Part shown: positions 54,194-62,700 of the stretch, piece by piece
Numbering within the stretch: position 1 is the first letter of the stretch
Layout of the letters: each line of letters opens with the position of its first letter
NCBI GenBank assembly: GCA_946183145.1
Contig: CAMGZM010000003.1
Location: 140,320 to 204,319, forward strand
Length of the DNA: 64,000 nucleotides
Direction of reading: 5' to 3'
Origin: an uncultured Fretibacterium sp.
GTDB lineage: Bacteria; Synergistota; Synergistia; Synergistales; Aminobacteriaceae
The notes under the pieces: generated by a model
Databases searched by the model: none
Told to the model about the DNA's origin: nothing
What the model saw: the letters and a program-made list of their open reading frames with translations, nothing else
Program-made: the position numbers and the translations under genes

Positions 54194-54223
54194 GCCGGGT
54201 GTAAGAGATTATGCCCGGTTTTT
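54194..54223 (+). terminator. Rho-independent terminator of the PFOR gene
   Basis: CCGGG (54195-54199) pairs with CCCGG (54214-54218), followed by five T. It lies 30 bases after the stop. A TATAAT follows at 54225 and could serve the prepilin genes. Confidence 0.75.
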
Positions 54224-54267
54224 GTATAATATATAGTAGATATTTTGACAACTGGAGGGAGTTTTTC

Positions 54268-54912
54268 ATGAAGACCGCTTGCAGCAGAACAAGAAAAGGA
54301 ATGACTATCGCAGGTTTGATGATAGTGATTGCGGTTATATCTATTCTTGCTACGATGATGATACTTTCCAGCACAGAATCTATAGCAACAGCAAAGGCAG
54401 CCAGAATAATCGCCAATCTCCAAATACTCAAGCGCGCAACTCTGGCATGGTATGTTGATAACCGCGACAAGGTACAGTCCGATGGAAGAGTAAAAATCGG
54501 GGACACAACACAGCCGATTCAGCAATTTTCTGATGAACAACTGAATCTCGCCAGTTATCTAAGCCATGCGGGTGGGAGCGGTCTTAATTTCAATAAAACT
54601 ACTGCTAAATATGACAAAAATATAGGCAGGAGTAACACTTACTTGAAAGAAGGCTGTTACGGTATATGTGATGGCGGCACAGTAACAGTGGCTAAAACGT
54701 TCGATGAGGATGGGAACCCTAAAACATGGGAGACAACTGAAGCTCACAGAAACAGATGGTACGTTGGGTATGCTTTTCAGGAGGGCGAAGAGGCTGTAAG
54801 GGACAAAATCAAGGGCATGATGAAGACAGCAGGAGTATTTCTCGGTACTGCGGACGCACACCAAGACACCTATCACGACAACAGTACTGCCGTGTGGCTG
54901 AGGGTGCTTTAG
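54268..54912 (+). CDS. prepilin-like protein lacking the usual Glu5
   Basis: A 214-residue protein with a basic prepilin leader RTRKG|MTIAGLMIVIAVISILATMM. The hydrophobic helix and cleavage glycine are as expected, but the mature sequence MTIAG has Gly where type IV pilins have the conserved Glu5. That residue normally drives subunit stacking, and its lack is typical of minor, tip-type pseudopilins. The segment ILKRATLAWYVDNRDK parallels the other two prepilins. GGAGGGAG eight bases upstream fixes ATG 54268; the frame is open further upstream but without an SD. Next prepilin gene follows 16 bases on. Confidence 0.78.
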   Translation: MKTACSRTRKGMTIAGLMIVIAVISILATMMILSSTESIATAKAARIIANLQILKRATLAWYVDNRDKVQSDGRVKIGDTTQPIQQFSDEQLNLASYLSHAGGSGLNFNKTTAKYDKNIGRSNTYLKEGCYGICDGGTVTVAKTFDEDGNPKTWETTEAHRNRWYVGYAFQEGEEAVRDKIKGMMKTAGVFLGTADAHQDTYHDNSTAVWLRVL

Positions 54913-54928
54913 GGAGGAAGATACTATT

Positions 54929-55510
54929 ATGATTCGGAAGCGCAGAGGTTTCACGCTGCTGGAAATGCTGACCGCTATTATAGTGATAGTAATGCTGTCA
55001 GCGGTGATGATAATGTCGACTCTGGAAGTCAGTGCTTCAGCGGATTCCAGCAACATAATCAGCGACATGAACCTTATCAGGACAGCAGCTCTCATGTGGT
55101 ACAAGGAAAATTCATCGAGAATAGTGCCTTCAACATTCAAGATTAAGACGAACGGAACAGAACAGTATTTCAGCGAGTTTATTCGGGATCACGGCTCGGA
55201 GATTATGAAGTACATTGACAAAAACAGTTCAGCTGTCCTGCACTATAAAAATGACGGTACAAACAATGCAGGCGATTATTCGCTCATAGCCGTAAACAAG
55301 TCCAAACAATGGTATGTATGCTGCAATCTCGGCGCAACGGGAAATCTTTCAAACTCGGAAGATCCGTATATGAAAATCAAGAGCAGGCTAGCGAGTAAAG
55401 CAAAGACTCTCGGACTGCGCGGTACAACTGGTTTGAATAACGATAGTATTCCAGGCATCTATACAGGCCAGCAATTTGTCTGTATGCACGTACTCACTTT
55501 AGCAAAGTAA
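54929..55510 (+). CDS. type IV prepilin-like protein
   Basis: A 193-residue prepilin: MIRKRRG|FTLLEMLTAIIVIVMLS, with canonical Glu5. After the helix, NLIRTAALMWYKENSSR matches the A-x-x-x-(W/Y)-Y-x-(D/E)-N pattern of the other two prepilins in the window. The C-terminal domain holds two cysteines (WYVCCNLG). GGGAGG precedes the ATG. The pair with the preceding Glu5-less protein suggests a major/minor set. Assembly ATPase, platform and prepilin peptidase genes are not in the window. Confidence 0.85.
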   Translation: MIRKRRGFTLLEMLTAIIVIVMLSAVMIMSTLEVSASADSSNIISDMNLIRTAALMWYKENSSRIVPSTFKIKTNGTEQYFSEFIRDHGSEIMKYIDKNSSAVLHYKNDGTNNAGDYSLIAVNKSKQWYVCCNLGATGNLSNSEDPYMKIKSRLASKAKTLGLRGTTGLNNDSIPGIYTGQQFVCMHVLTLAK

Positions 55511-55539
55511 TAACTCACGCGCAATGACTCAGAAAGAAC

Positions 55540-55575
55540 AAGGCGGTCAGACTTAAAGGGCTTGGCCGTCTTTTT
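55540..55575 (+). terminator. Rho-independent terminator of the prepilin pair
   Basis: AAGGCGGTC (55540-55548) pairs with GGCCGTCTT (55564-55572; two G-T pairs), running into five T. Confidence 0.7.
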
Positions 55576-55618
55576 GCTGTATAATGTCGGCATTCACACA
55601 TTCAAAGGAGAATACGCC

Positions 55619-56062
55619 ATGCAGTTCAGGAGATTCGGAAATAAATACTTTGTACGTATTGACAGAGGCGAGGAAATTATGTCGTCCCTCAAAAAGTTTT
55701 GTGAGCAGGAGAAAATTACCCTCGCTGAAGTGAAAGCACTCGGCGCAGTTGATGATTTCATTGTCGGGCTCTTTGACGTGAAAGAGAAAAAGTATCACTC
55801 AAATCATTTCACATTTCCGGCTGAAATCGTAAGTTTATGGGGAACTGTTACGACTAAGGACGGAAAATTTTACCCGCATATTCACATGAGCGCGGGAGAT
55901 ATTCACGGAAATGTTTTCGGCGGTCATTTAAGCTCCGCGAGAGTCAGCGCAACTTGTGAGATGATTGTTGACGACGTTTCAGAGGGAAGCACAAACGGTT
56001 TCACTGTCGAACGCAAAATGAATGAGGAAGTCGGGTTAAACCTTTTCGAGTTCATAGACTGA
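55619..56062 (+). CDS. PCC/DUF296-domain protein
   Basis: A 147-residue protein of the PCC (plant and prokaryote conserved, DUF296) fold. The chain FFRFGNKYFVRIDRGEEIMSSLKKFCEQ-type start, ITLAEVKALGAVDDFIVGLFD, VSLWGTVTTKDGKFYPHIHMSAGD and GNVFGGHLSSARVSATCEMIV match the family; the HIHMS and GGHL segments hold the histidines of its putative metal/ligand site. Bacterial members are of unknown function; some are fused to AT-hook DNA-binding motifs, absent here. AAAGGAG fixes ATG 55619, although the frame extends 19 codons upstream. Confidence 0.88.
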   Translation: MQFRRFGNKYFVRIDRGEEIMSSLKKFCEQEKITLAEVKALGAVDDFIVGLFDVKEKKYHSNHFTFPAEIVSLWGTVTTKDGKFYPHIHMSAGDIHGNVFGGHLSSARVSATCEMIVDDVSEGSTNGFTVERKMNEEVGLNLFEFID

Positions 56063-56074
56063 CATAAATACTTC

Positions 56075-57358
56075 ATGTGCTGCTCAGGAATCGACTCTCT
56101 CACAGGAATTTTGACACGCGAAGGATTTATCGGCCATGCAAAAAATATTTCCCCCGTCGGAATGGCCGTAATCTGGTTCAACCTTGACAACTTCAAGATG
56201 TTCAACAAACGTTTCGGCTTTGACAGGGGCGATGAAATTCTCCGGGAGATCGCGTTAATCTTGGGCAGCATTTTCCCTTCTGACGACTCAAATTATAATT
56301 TGCTCGCAAGATTTTCTGATGATAATTTTGTCGTGTTCACTGACTGGACAACAGCAGAAATGAATATTGAGCCGGTGCAGGAATATTTGTACTCACTTCA
56401 CGAGAATGTTACGTTAAGACTCAGAGCCGGAATATATTTCCCGTCAGACAATGAGGACATAAGATTATCATGCGACCGGGCAAAGTTAGCGTGCGACTCA
56501 ATCCGCAAAAACCATTCTGTAAGCTCGTGCATGTTCCATGACGGAATGAGCCGTGAATTAGCGTTGCAGCAGTATATTCTTGACAGCCTTGACGCGGCAA
56601 TATCGCATGAATACATCACGGTGCTTTATCAGCCCATTGTGAGACTGTCAACCGGAAAAATCTGCGGTGCTGAAGCCTTAGCACGATGGAATGACCCTGA
56701 AGTCGGCATAATTTCACCCGCTGAATTTATCCCCACGCTCGAAAAATACAGGGAGATTCACAAGCTGGACATTTACGCGATGAAGAGAGTATGCAGCGAC
56801 TACATGACGCGGAATAATGCGGGGCTTCCGTTAGTGCCTGTGTCGGTGAATCTGTCCCGGCTTGACTTTGAGCTTTGCGACATAATACAGGAAATTGAGC
56901 TTTCTATGACACTCTGCAAACTTCCCCGCGACATGATGAACATTGAGATAACCGAGAGCATTAACGATGAAGATATGACTGTGCTGAATTTGGGCATTGA
57001 GAGATTCCGCTCATTGGGCTATGAAGTGTGGATGGATGATTTCGGATCTGGTTACTCGTCATTGAACGTGCTTAAGGATTACAGTTTTGACACGATAAAG
57101 TTCGACATGAAATTTCTGCACGGTTTTGACGTGAACAAGTCAGAGAAGGCGAAATACATAATCAGCTCAAATTTAGAGATGGCGAGATTAATGGGAATGC
57201 AGGCACTTGCGGAAGGTGTAGAGACTCCCGAACAGCTGGAGTATTTGCGCTCAATAGGATTTGACAAGGCGCAGGGGTATTATTTCGGCCGTCCAATGAA
57301 GATAGATGAGCTTTTTGCGCTTGAAAGAGGTATTGAAGCGGTAAATTTTCCTGAATGA
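56075..57358 (+). CDS. GGDEF (degenerate)-EAL protein, probable c-di-GMP phosphodiesterase
   Basis: A 427-residue cytoplasmic protein with no membrane segment or sensor domain. The N-terminal GGDEF-like domain (1-155) begins DSLTGILTREGF and has FNLDNFKMFNKRFGFDRGDEIL, but the active-site loop reads SDDNF (about residues 80-84) instead of GGDEF, so cyclase activity is unlikely. The EAL domain (about 170-420) keeps its signatures: CGAEALARWNDPEVG, SVNLSRLDF, IEITES, DDFGSGYSSL, IKFDMKFL, AEGVETPEQ and QGYYFGRPM. It should hydrolyse c-di-GMP, with the first domain perhaps as a GTP sensor. No clear SD. It ends eight bases from the tmRNA 3' end. Confidence 0.88.
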   Translation: MCCSGIDSLTGILTREGFIGHAKNISPVGMAVIWFNLDNFKMFNKRFGFDRGDEILREIALILGSIFPSDDSNYNLLARFSDDNFVVFTDWTTAEMNIEPVQEYLYSLHENVTLRLRAGIYFPSDNEDIRLSCDRAKLACDSIRKNHSVSSCMFHDGMSRELALQQYILDSLDAAISHEYITVLYQPIVRLSTGKICGAEALARWNDPEVGIISPAEFIPTLEKYREIHKLDIYAMKRVCSDYMTRNNAGLPLVPVSVNLSRLDFELCDIIQEIELSMTLCKLPRDMMNIEITESINDEDMTVLNLGIERFRSLGYEVWMDDFGSGYSSLNVLKDYSFDTIKFDMKFLHGFDVNKSEKAKYIISSNLEMARLMGMQALAEGVETPEQLEYLRSIGFDKAQGYYFGRPMKIDELFALERGIEAVNFPE

Positions 57359-57366
57359 TTAAGGAA

Positions 57367-57718
57367 TGGAGGCGGGGAGAATCGAACTCCCGTCCAACGC
57401 GGGCCGATCATGACGGCTCTACAGGCTTATTCCCTGTTAGTTGTCGTTCTCATCAGGTCAGGGACAACCCCTCAGAGTTCCTAGAGTCATACGGGTCTAT
57501 CACCGTGCCGGACTCACTACACGGCGGGGAGCTGGTTTTCATGACACCTCCGGCGAACCACCAGCATTGTCCGTCCTTCGGCGTGGCAGCAACTAGGCCG
57601 CCAGTGCGAAATTATCTTCGACTTTTATTTTTTGTCCGAGAGTTTTACGGGTGATTGCAGACTTTCCCCGGCCTGCTCCTTCAGACCCTCCTTCACGCTG
57701 TCGAAACCTGTCGCCCCC
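57367..57718 (-). ncRNA. ssrA: transfer-messenger RNA
   Basis: A one-piece tmRNA on the minus strand, 352 bases. The tRNA-like part: 5' GGGGGCG pairs with 3' CGCCTCC plus discriminator A (57367); the 3' T-arm reads GGGAGTTCGATTCTCCC; the 5' end has the conserved GACAGGTTTCGACAG. The tag frame starts at GGA and reads GQKIKVEDNFALAA, then TAG (14 residues, ending in the ALAA degradation signal). CCA is not encoded. It frees stalled ribosomes together with SmpB, whose gene ends seven bases upstream. Confidence 0.95.
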
Positions 57719-57725
57719 GTGAAAG

Positions 57726-58214
57726 TTAGTCATCATAGTCTCGTCCTTTTCCCCTTACTGCGCGGGCTATTGCTCTCTTTGCGTCCCTTTCGGCTGTCAT
57801 GTCGCGCTTGTCGTGGGTTGTCCGTCCTTTTGCGAGGCCTAATTCAACCTTTGCGCGTTTTCCGTCCTTGATGTATACGCTGAGAGGAACGAGAGTCAAT
57901 CCCTTTTCGCGGGTCTTGCTCTGAAGCCGTATTATCTCGTGCCTGTGAAGCAATAACTTTCTGTCGCGTTCAGGTTCGTGGTTGTAGTACGTTCCCTTCT
58001 CGTATGGGGAAATATGCACACCGTATAACCAGATTTCGCCGTTCTCGATTGAGGCATAAGAGTCTTTCAGGTTGAGATTTCCGGCTCTTACGCTTTTTAT
58101 CTCGGTGCCTGTCAGAACTATTCCGCACTCAAAAGAGTCCAGAATGAAATAATCATGTCTTGCCTTTCTGTTTACGGCTACTTTCTTGTCGTTAGTGTGA
58201 TTTGAACTTGACAT
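57726..58214 (-). CDS. smpB: SsrA-binding protein SmpB
   Basis: A 162-residue SmpB, the partner that carries tmRNA into the stalled ribosome. The beta-barrel core shows VAVNRKARHDYFILDSFECGIVLTGTEIKS, GNLNLKDSYASIENGEIWLYGVHISPY, RDRKLLLHRHEI and LVPLSVYIKDGKRAKVELGLAKG, and the basic tail has KGRTTHDKRD..AERDAKRAIAR. Its stop codon lies seven bases from the mature tmRNA 5' end, so the two are either co-transcribed and processed or the tmRNA promoter is inside smpB. Confidence 0.96.
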   Translation of the reverse strand: MSSSNHTNDKKVAVNRKARHDYFILDSFECGIVLTGTEIKSVRAGNLNLKDSYASIENGEIWLYGVHISPYEKGTYYNHEPERDRKLLLHRHEIIRLQSKTREKGLTLVPLSVYIKDGKRAKVELGLAKGRTTHDKRDMTAERDAKRAIARAVRGKGRDYDD

Positions 58215-58256
58215 AATTGGGGATTATACACGAATTATGATTTTGTGCAAGCATTT

Positions 58257-58580
58257 CTACAAAGCGTTAAGCCTTTCGGTTTCGTAATCCTCAATGACAA
58301 ATGAGCCGTCGTTAATCTCGTTCAGTCTCGCAATAATTTTTGTGATAATGTCAAGCATGATATGTTTCTCGCTCTTTTCGCGCTCCTCATTGAAACGGCA
58401 GGGCATATCATCAGAATCAAACTCATAATAGCCCGTGAACATCTCCATAGCTTTTGTGTTGAGGGGAGAAATCACAGGATCATCTTCTATGGGCGGATAT
58501 TTCCATAAAGAAATGCCGTCAGAGTTATAGACCCAAACAGGGCCGTGCATAAACTCATTCATTATCTTGACTGTATACAT
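58257..58580 (-). CDS. small acidic protein, candidate immunity protein
   Basis: A 107-residue acidic, soluble protein (…WVYNSDGISLWKYPPIEDDPVISPLN… and FVIEDYETERLNAL). No family is recognised. It directly follows the candidate nuclease toxin gene (11 bases apart, same strand), and its size, charge and position are those of immunity proteins of contact-dependent toxins. That role is inferred from context only. AGGAGG-like sequence precedes the ATG (GGAGGC). Confidence 0.6.
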   Translation of the reverse strand: MYTVKIMNEFMHGPVWVYNSDGISLWKYPPIEDDPVISPLNTKAMEMFTGYYEFDSDDMPCRFNEEREKSEKHIMLDIITKIIARLNEINDGSFVIEDYETERLNAL

Positions 58581-58591
58581 ATTTTGCCTCC

Positions 58592-59041
58592 TTAATTTTC
58601 GCCAATATCAATGGGAAATGCGGTAACAATAAAACCATTTGTACCAATTCCATACACTACATAATGCTTCCCGCCGTAATAATAAATACACTTATAGCCT
58701 GTACGCCCATTGACTGTTTCCTTAACATTGGAAATTATTTTCCCCTTCTCTATTACATCTTTCAGAAAATCAGGTATTTTTGTCTTAGGTATACCAAATG
58801 CCTTTTCGAAATCGGAAGCATGACCCTTAGATTTTCCATTGCCATTGAGTATATGTTCTAAACCAGCCGATTTATTCCCCTTTTCCAGCCATATGATTTT
58901 ACCGATTTTGTCTCTAGTAATGCATATGATATTTTTCTTTGAAAACTTCACTCCATTTTTCTCAAGTTCTGCAATTAGACTCTCTTCATCTTCCGCAGCA
59001 CCTTGCGTTTTGCCGAATCCGCCGTGCAGTCCGCTTCCCAT
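58592..59041 (-). CDS. candidate ribonuclease toxin domain (BECR-fold-like)
   Basis: A 149-residue protein. The start, MGSGLHGGFGKTQGAAEDEE, is a Gly-rich linker of the kind that precedes toxin tips. The rest (VKFSKKNIICITRDKIGKI, WLEKGNKSAGLEHIL, DFEKAFGIPKTKIPDFLKDVIEKG, CIYYYGGKHYVVYGIGTNGFIVTAFP) resembles, from memory, the barnase/EndoU/colicin E5/RelE-like nucleases attached to phage and polymorphic toxin proteins. The His in GLEHI is a probable catalytic residue. Its ATG overlaps the stop of the DUF4417 frame (ATGA). No secretion signal of its own. Confidence 0.55.
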   Translation of the reverse strand: MGSGLHGGFGKTQGAAEDEESLIAELEKNGVKFSKKNIICITRDKIGKIIWLEKGNKSAGLEHILNGNGKSKGHASDFEKAFGIPKTKIPDFLKDVIEKGKIISNVKETVNGRTGYKCIYYYGGKHYVVYGIGTNGFIVTAFPIDIGEN

Positions 59042-59706
59042 CAGGCAGACACCGCCCTTTTGGCCGCATGAAATCCGCCGGGGAAATGCAGTATCTTTAT
59101 TCCGGCATCCGTGCAGCAGGAAAATATATCATCCGGCACACCGCCATATACTACAATGCACAAAGGCTTTAATCTCTCAATTATGAACTTGAGTCCCTGT
59201 CCGAACAATGCCCTGTCTTTTTTGTCCCTTAGACAGCCATATGAACCAATACATATTGTGGAACGCTCCGAAACTCCATCACAGCAGAAACTATATGACC
59301 GCTCATCAGCACAACGCACATTCGGAATCACATTAAGCCCCTGAGACTGCCACTAATGCCCTAACGCCTTGCCCCTGTACGTATTCCATGCCTGCATTAC
59401 AAGGGGCATATCACGGTACATGCTGAAATCAGGCGTAATCAGGCCGCTGAATTTCCGAAGACGCGCTATATATTTTCGCGGATTGTTCCATATGCATTCA
59501 ATTTTACAGTCATTCTCGTAGAAATGCACCCACTGCCCCAAATCATCTGTCTTCATAGCTTCAGAGAACGAAATTATACGGTTAGGCACTTTTTCTGAAG
59601 GCTTTATTACAGGTATTTCAATAGTTCCGTCATATTCAGCATCTTTTACTAAGTACGCATGAAAAACATCCCTGCAGCCCTTATGTTTGGCCTTAATATT
59701 TGACAT
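59041..59706 (-). pseudogene. DUF4417 protein interrupted by an in-frame amber codon
   Basis: Two consecutive frames in the same phase make one DUF4417-family protein of about 221 codons. The first part (59706-59356) holds DGTIEIPVIKP, WVHFYENDCKIECIWNNPRKYI, LITPDFSMYRDMP and MQAWNTYRGKALGH; then TAG at 59353-59355; then WQSQGLNVIPNVRCADERSYSFCCDG, SICIGSYGCLRDKKDR-like sequence and IVVYGGVPDDIF. No frame change is needed, only one codon. AAGGAGG precedes the ATG and TATAAT lies upstream. Either a recent nonsense mutation or readthrough; TAG is a normal stop elsewhere (mutS2). The family is found in phages and mobile regions and has no known function. Confidence 0.75.
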
Positions 59707-59797
59707 AAATATCCTCCTTGTACATAAATCTTATTTGTGAGGAAATTATATCATATATTCTTAAAAATCTAATAAAAGATATATATTACATTAACTG

Positions 59798-62700
59798 CTA
59801 CAGATATTTTCTCAGCACGGACTCTTTCTTCCCCTCAAGAGCTTTGAGACTCATCAATGCACGCGAGATTTCACGCTCAAGACTCATCACATCATTCATG
59901 GCCGTAACCTGTGAGTCCATTTCAGGCACTCCGAACTTTATCCCGCCGATTCGGTCAAGCGACGCACGGAAATTTCTTGAGAAGCCCAGGCGAGTCCCTT
60001 CACGTTCGAGAATGCGAGCCATAAATCTTGGGTGCAATCCGTCAGTTATCACTCGCAGAACGCCGCAGTGATCCGTAGGGTAAAATTCCCGGCCATGTTC
60101 CATGAAGCTCACCATAAAATCGCCGTCAATGCCCCAAAGAATCGAATCGCTCCCGAAATCCTCAAAGCATCGCAGATATTCATCGACATACCCGAAAGGC
60201 TCGCGGACATTTGCGCTGTACACCGGGATTTTTCCGCCGGGAATCAATTCGGAGTTCAGGACTCTTTTTCCGATTGAGAGCGTGAATGATTTTCTGTCGT
60301 CGAGTCTATAGCGTCTCACGTTCGGTTCTGATTCGAGTCGGCTGAATATGTCCTCTATCTTTTCGCGGCATGATTTGATTCGTTCGTTGAGGGAAGATTC
60401 CTGCGAGTCGATTCCGCTGCATTCGTTCACAATTTGCTGTTGTATTTCCATCGGCGGCAATGGGATTGTCAGAGCCTCGAAAAATTTTGACGGTACACGC
60501 TGACGGCCTGAACCTGTAACAGAAGCCCAAGCTGATTCGCGTATTGCTGTCATGTTCAGGAACTCGCAGACGTAATGAGTCATTATTTCTTCATTGCATC
60601 TGAATGTGTAGAACTCACTGCTTCCGAATCCGATTCCGTTTGTCAGTCCTTCAGCAACTGTGCACTTCATATTTTCCGCGCTCGTCATCATTTTGGCGCA
60701 GATAATATCCCCTTCACGGAAAAAATTGTAACTGCCTGATGATAATTCACCGATTGGACGCACTGACATTGATATGATTTTGCCGTATACGCTCACTGAT
60801 GACATGTCGATAAATGAAGCGGGCGTTTCTTCCGGGTATGCTTTTGCTTCTGATTTAGGGACGTTCATTCTGCAAACCGATAGCAATTTGACAGCCGGAT
60901 ATTTGCTCTCAATGTCAAGCTCTTTGCGTTCCTGTAATCTTATGTCCGCATTGAAAGTTACTCGCGAGAAATCTAACATCCTCCACGTCTCAACAACTCG
61001 CGCATACTTCATATTATCCTCAGTCATCACTATATCCCCGTCCCCGAATGACTGTCTCACAACATCAGCAAGAGTCCCGGAGGCTTCACGGTCTGAATTT
61101 ATGTACATTTTCCCGCCGCGCTCACCGTCATAGTGAATCCCCTCGTCGCCCTTCCTGTAGCTCCAGTAATAGCCGAGAAACTCACGCTGCCCGGCATTGT
61201 CCGACGGCGCAAGAATTACCGTTGTACGCTGGCAGTACGTGAACGCGTAATACATTATCTTTTCACGCTCGACTCTTTTCGCCTGCCTGCAAAAATCTTC
61301 ACCGTAAGCCTCAAAGTACATTCTGAAATATTCCGGCATATTCTCAGGCGTTAATCTCTCATGAACAAAATCATTCCACTGTTCACGCGTCAATCCCTGC
61401 ATATCAAGATAGCCGTTCAGTATGTCTATATCCTCCCATGAGTCTAAATCCCTCTCGCGCCTGTCTGGTATTGCGTCTGTGCTGTCCAAAACCTGAGCCA
61501 GCCTTGAAGGATTCCTCATGTATCTTTCGAGGAAGAGTATTACGGTGTTCGTTCCTGTTGCGCCGAAAGTTTTGCTTCCGAGTTTCACGACCGCACGGAG
61601 CCTGAATGTCCGCAAGAGTTCCTGACGCGCTCCCGTGTAAGCTGCTGAGTCGTTGCTGAGGATTGATGACGGGAGAATCACCGCCGCGATTCCGTTGTCG
61701 TTCAGCAATTGGCCGATTCGCTCGACAAATAACACCTCAATTTCTGAGCTTGCCGGGCTGATTGAGTCCCACAACCTGAAATCTTTTGCCGTGAATCTCA
61801 AATGCTGCTTGAATGACGCTACTGAATAGGGCGGATTCGCTGTAAGTATGTCGAACGTTCCGCGCTTTATGAGGTGCGAGTCTTCGAGTCCATCCCCGAA
61901 AATTATGTTGCTTCCTCCTGCGCCGTTCATGAACATAGAGACTTTTGACACACGCGAGAGCCTGTAATCTTTCTCGATTCCGTAAATTGAGTCGCGTATC
62001 CATTCGCGGGACTCTGACGGGATAAAGTGATTCACAGCTTCTATTGCTTCAGTCAGGAAATGACCTGCCCCGCACGCGTAATCGATGATTTTCGGCCATG
62101 TCTCATAACGCCGCAAAGGAAGTGAGTCCCAAATGAAACGCGCCAAAGGAATCGGCGTGAAAAATTGTCCCTCGTTCTGTCTGAATCCCTGATCCAAAAG
62201 TTTCTCGAACAAATCGCCGAGTAATTGATAGTCCTGCGTGTTTGTGATTGTGAAATGCTGGAATAATTCTACGACTTCAACGAGAATTTTACCGTTCTTG
62301 TAGAATAATGCCTCGTTGTGAACGTCAAGAAACGCAAAATCATTGTTCGTAAAGTATTTCAGCTTCCTGAATGCCTCTGAAAGCTCCCGGATTGCCTTCT
62401 CTTTGTCGCCGCCTTTGTACTGTGTCATGAAAAGCTGCGGATAATTCGCGGGGATATACGTTATTTCCTCACGCATAAATTCTGACATTCCCTCGTGATA
62501 TAACATCTGCAATCTGTCCTGTAACATCTCGTAAGTGTCTCTTCTGGGAACGTACTGGAACGCTAATTCATCATCATCATTCTTGCTGTGTTCGTCAACA
62601 AGTTTGCAGATGAAGAGTGCTACAAGGCGGTTGAAGGCGTTTTCTTTGTCGCTTACGTTGTTATGCCGTAAAATTTCCTCGAACTTGTTTATGATTCCTT

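Noticed and set aside
59041..59331. Separate 96-codon gene starting at GTG or Met-Ile-Pro
   Set aside because: It is the second half of the DUF4417 frame in the same phase as the first half; only the TAG separates them and no SD precedes it.
59353..59355. Amber recoding (pyrrolysine or reassigned TAG)
   Set aside because: Other genes in the window, such as mutS2, the CvpA-like gene and tnpB, end in TAG, and no pyl genes or methylamine methyltransferases are present.
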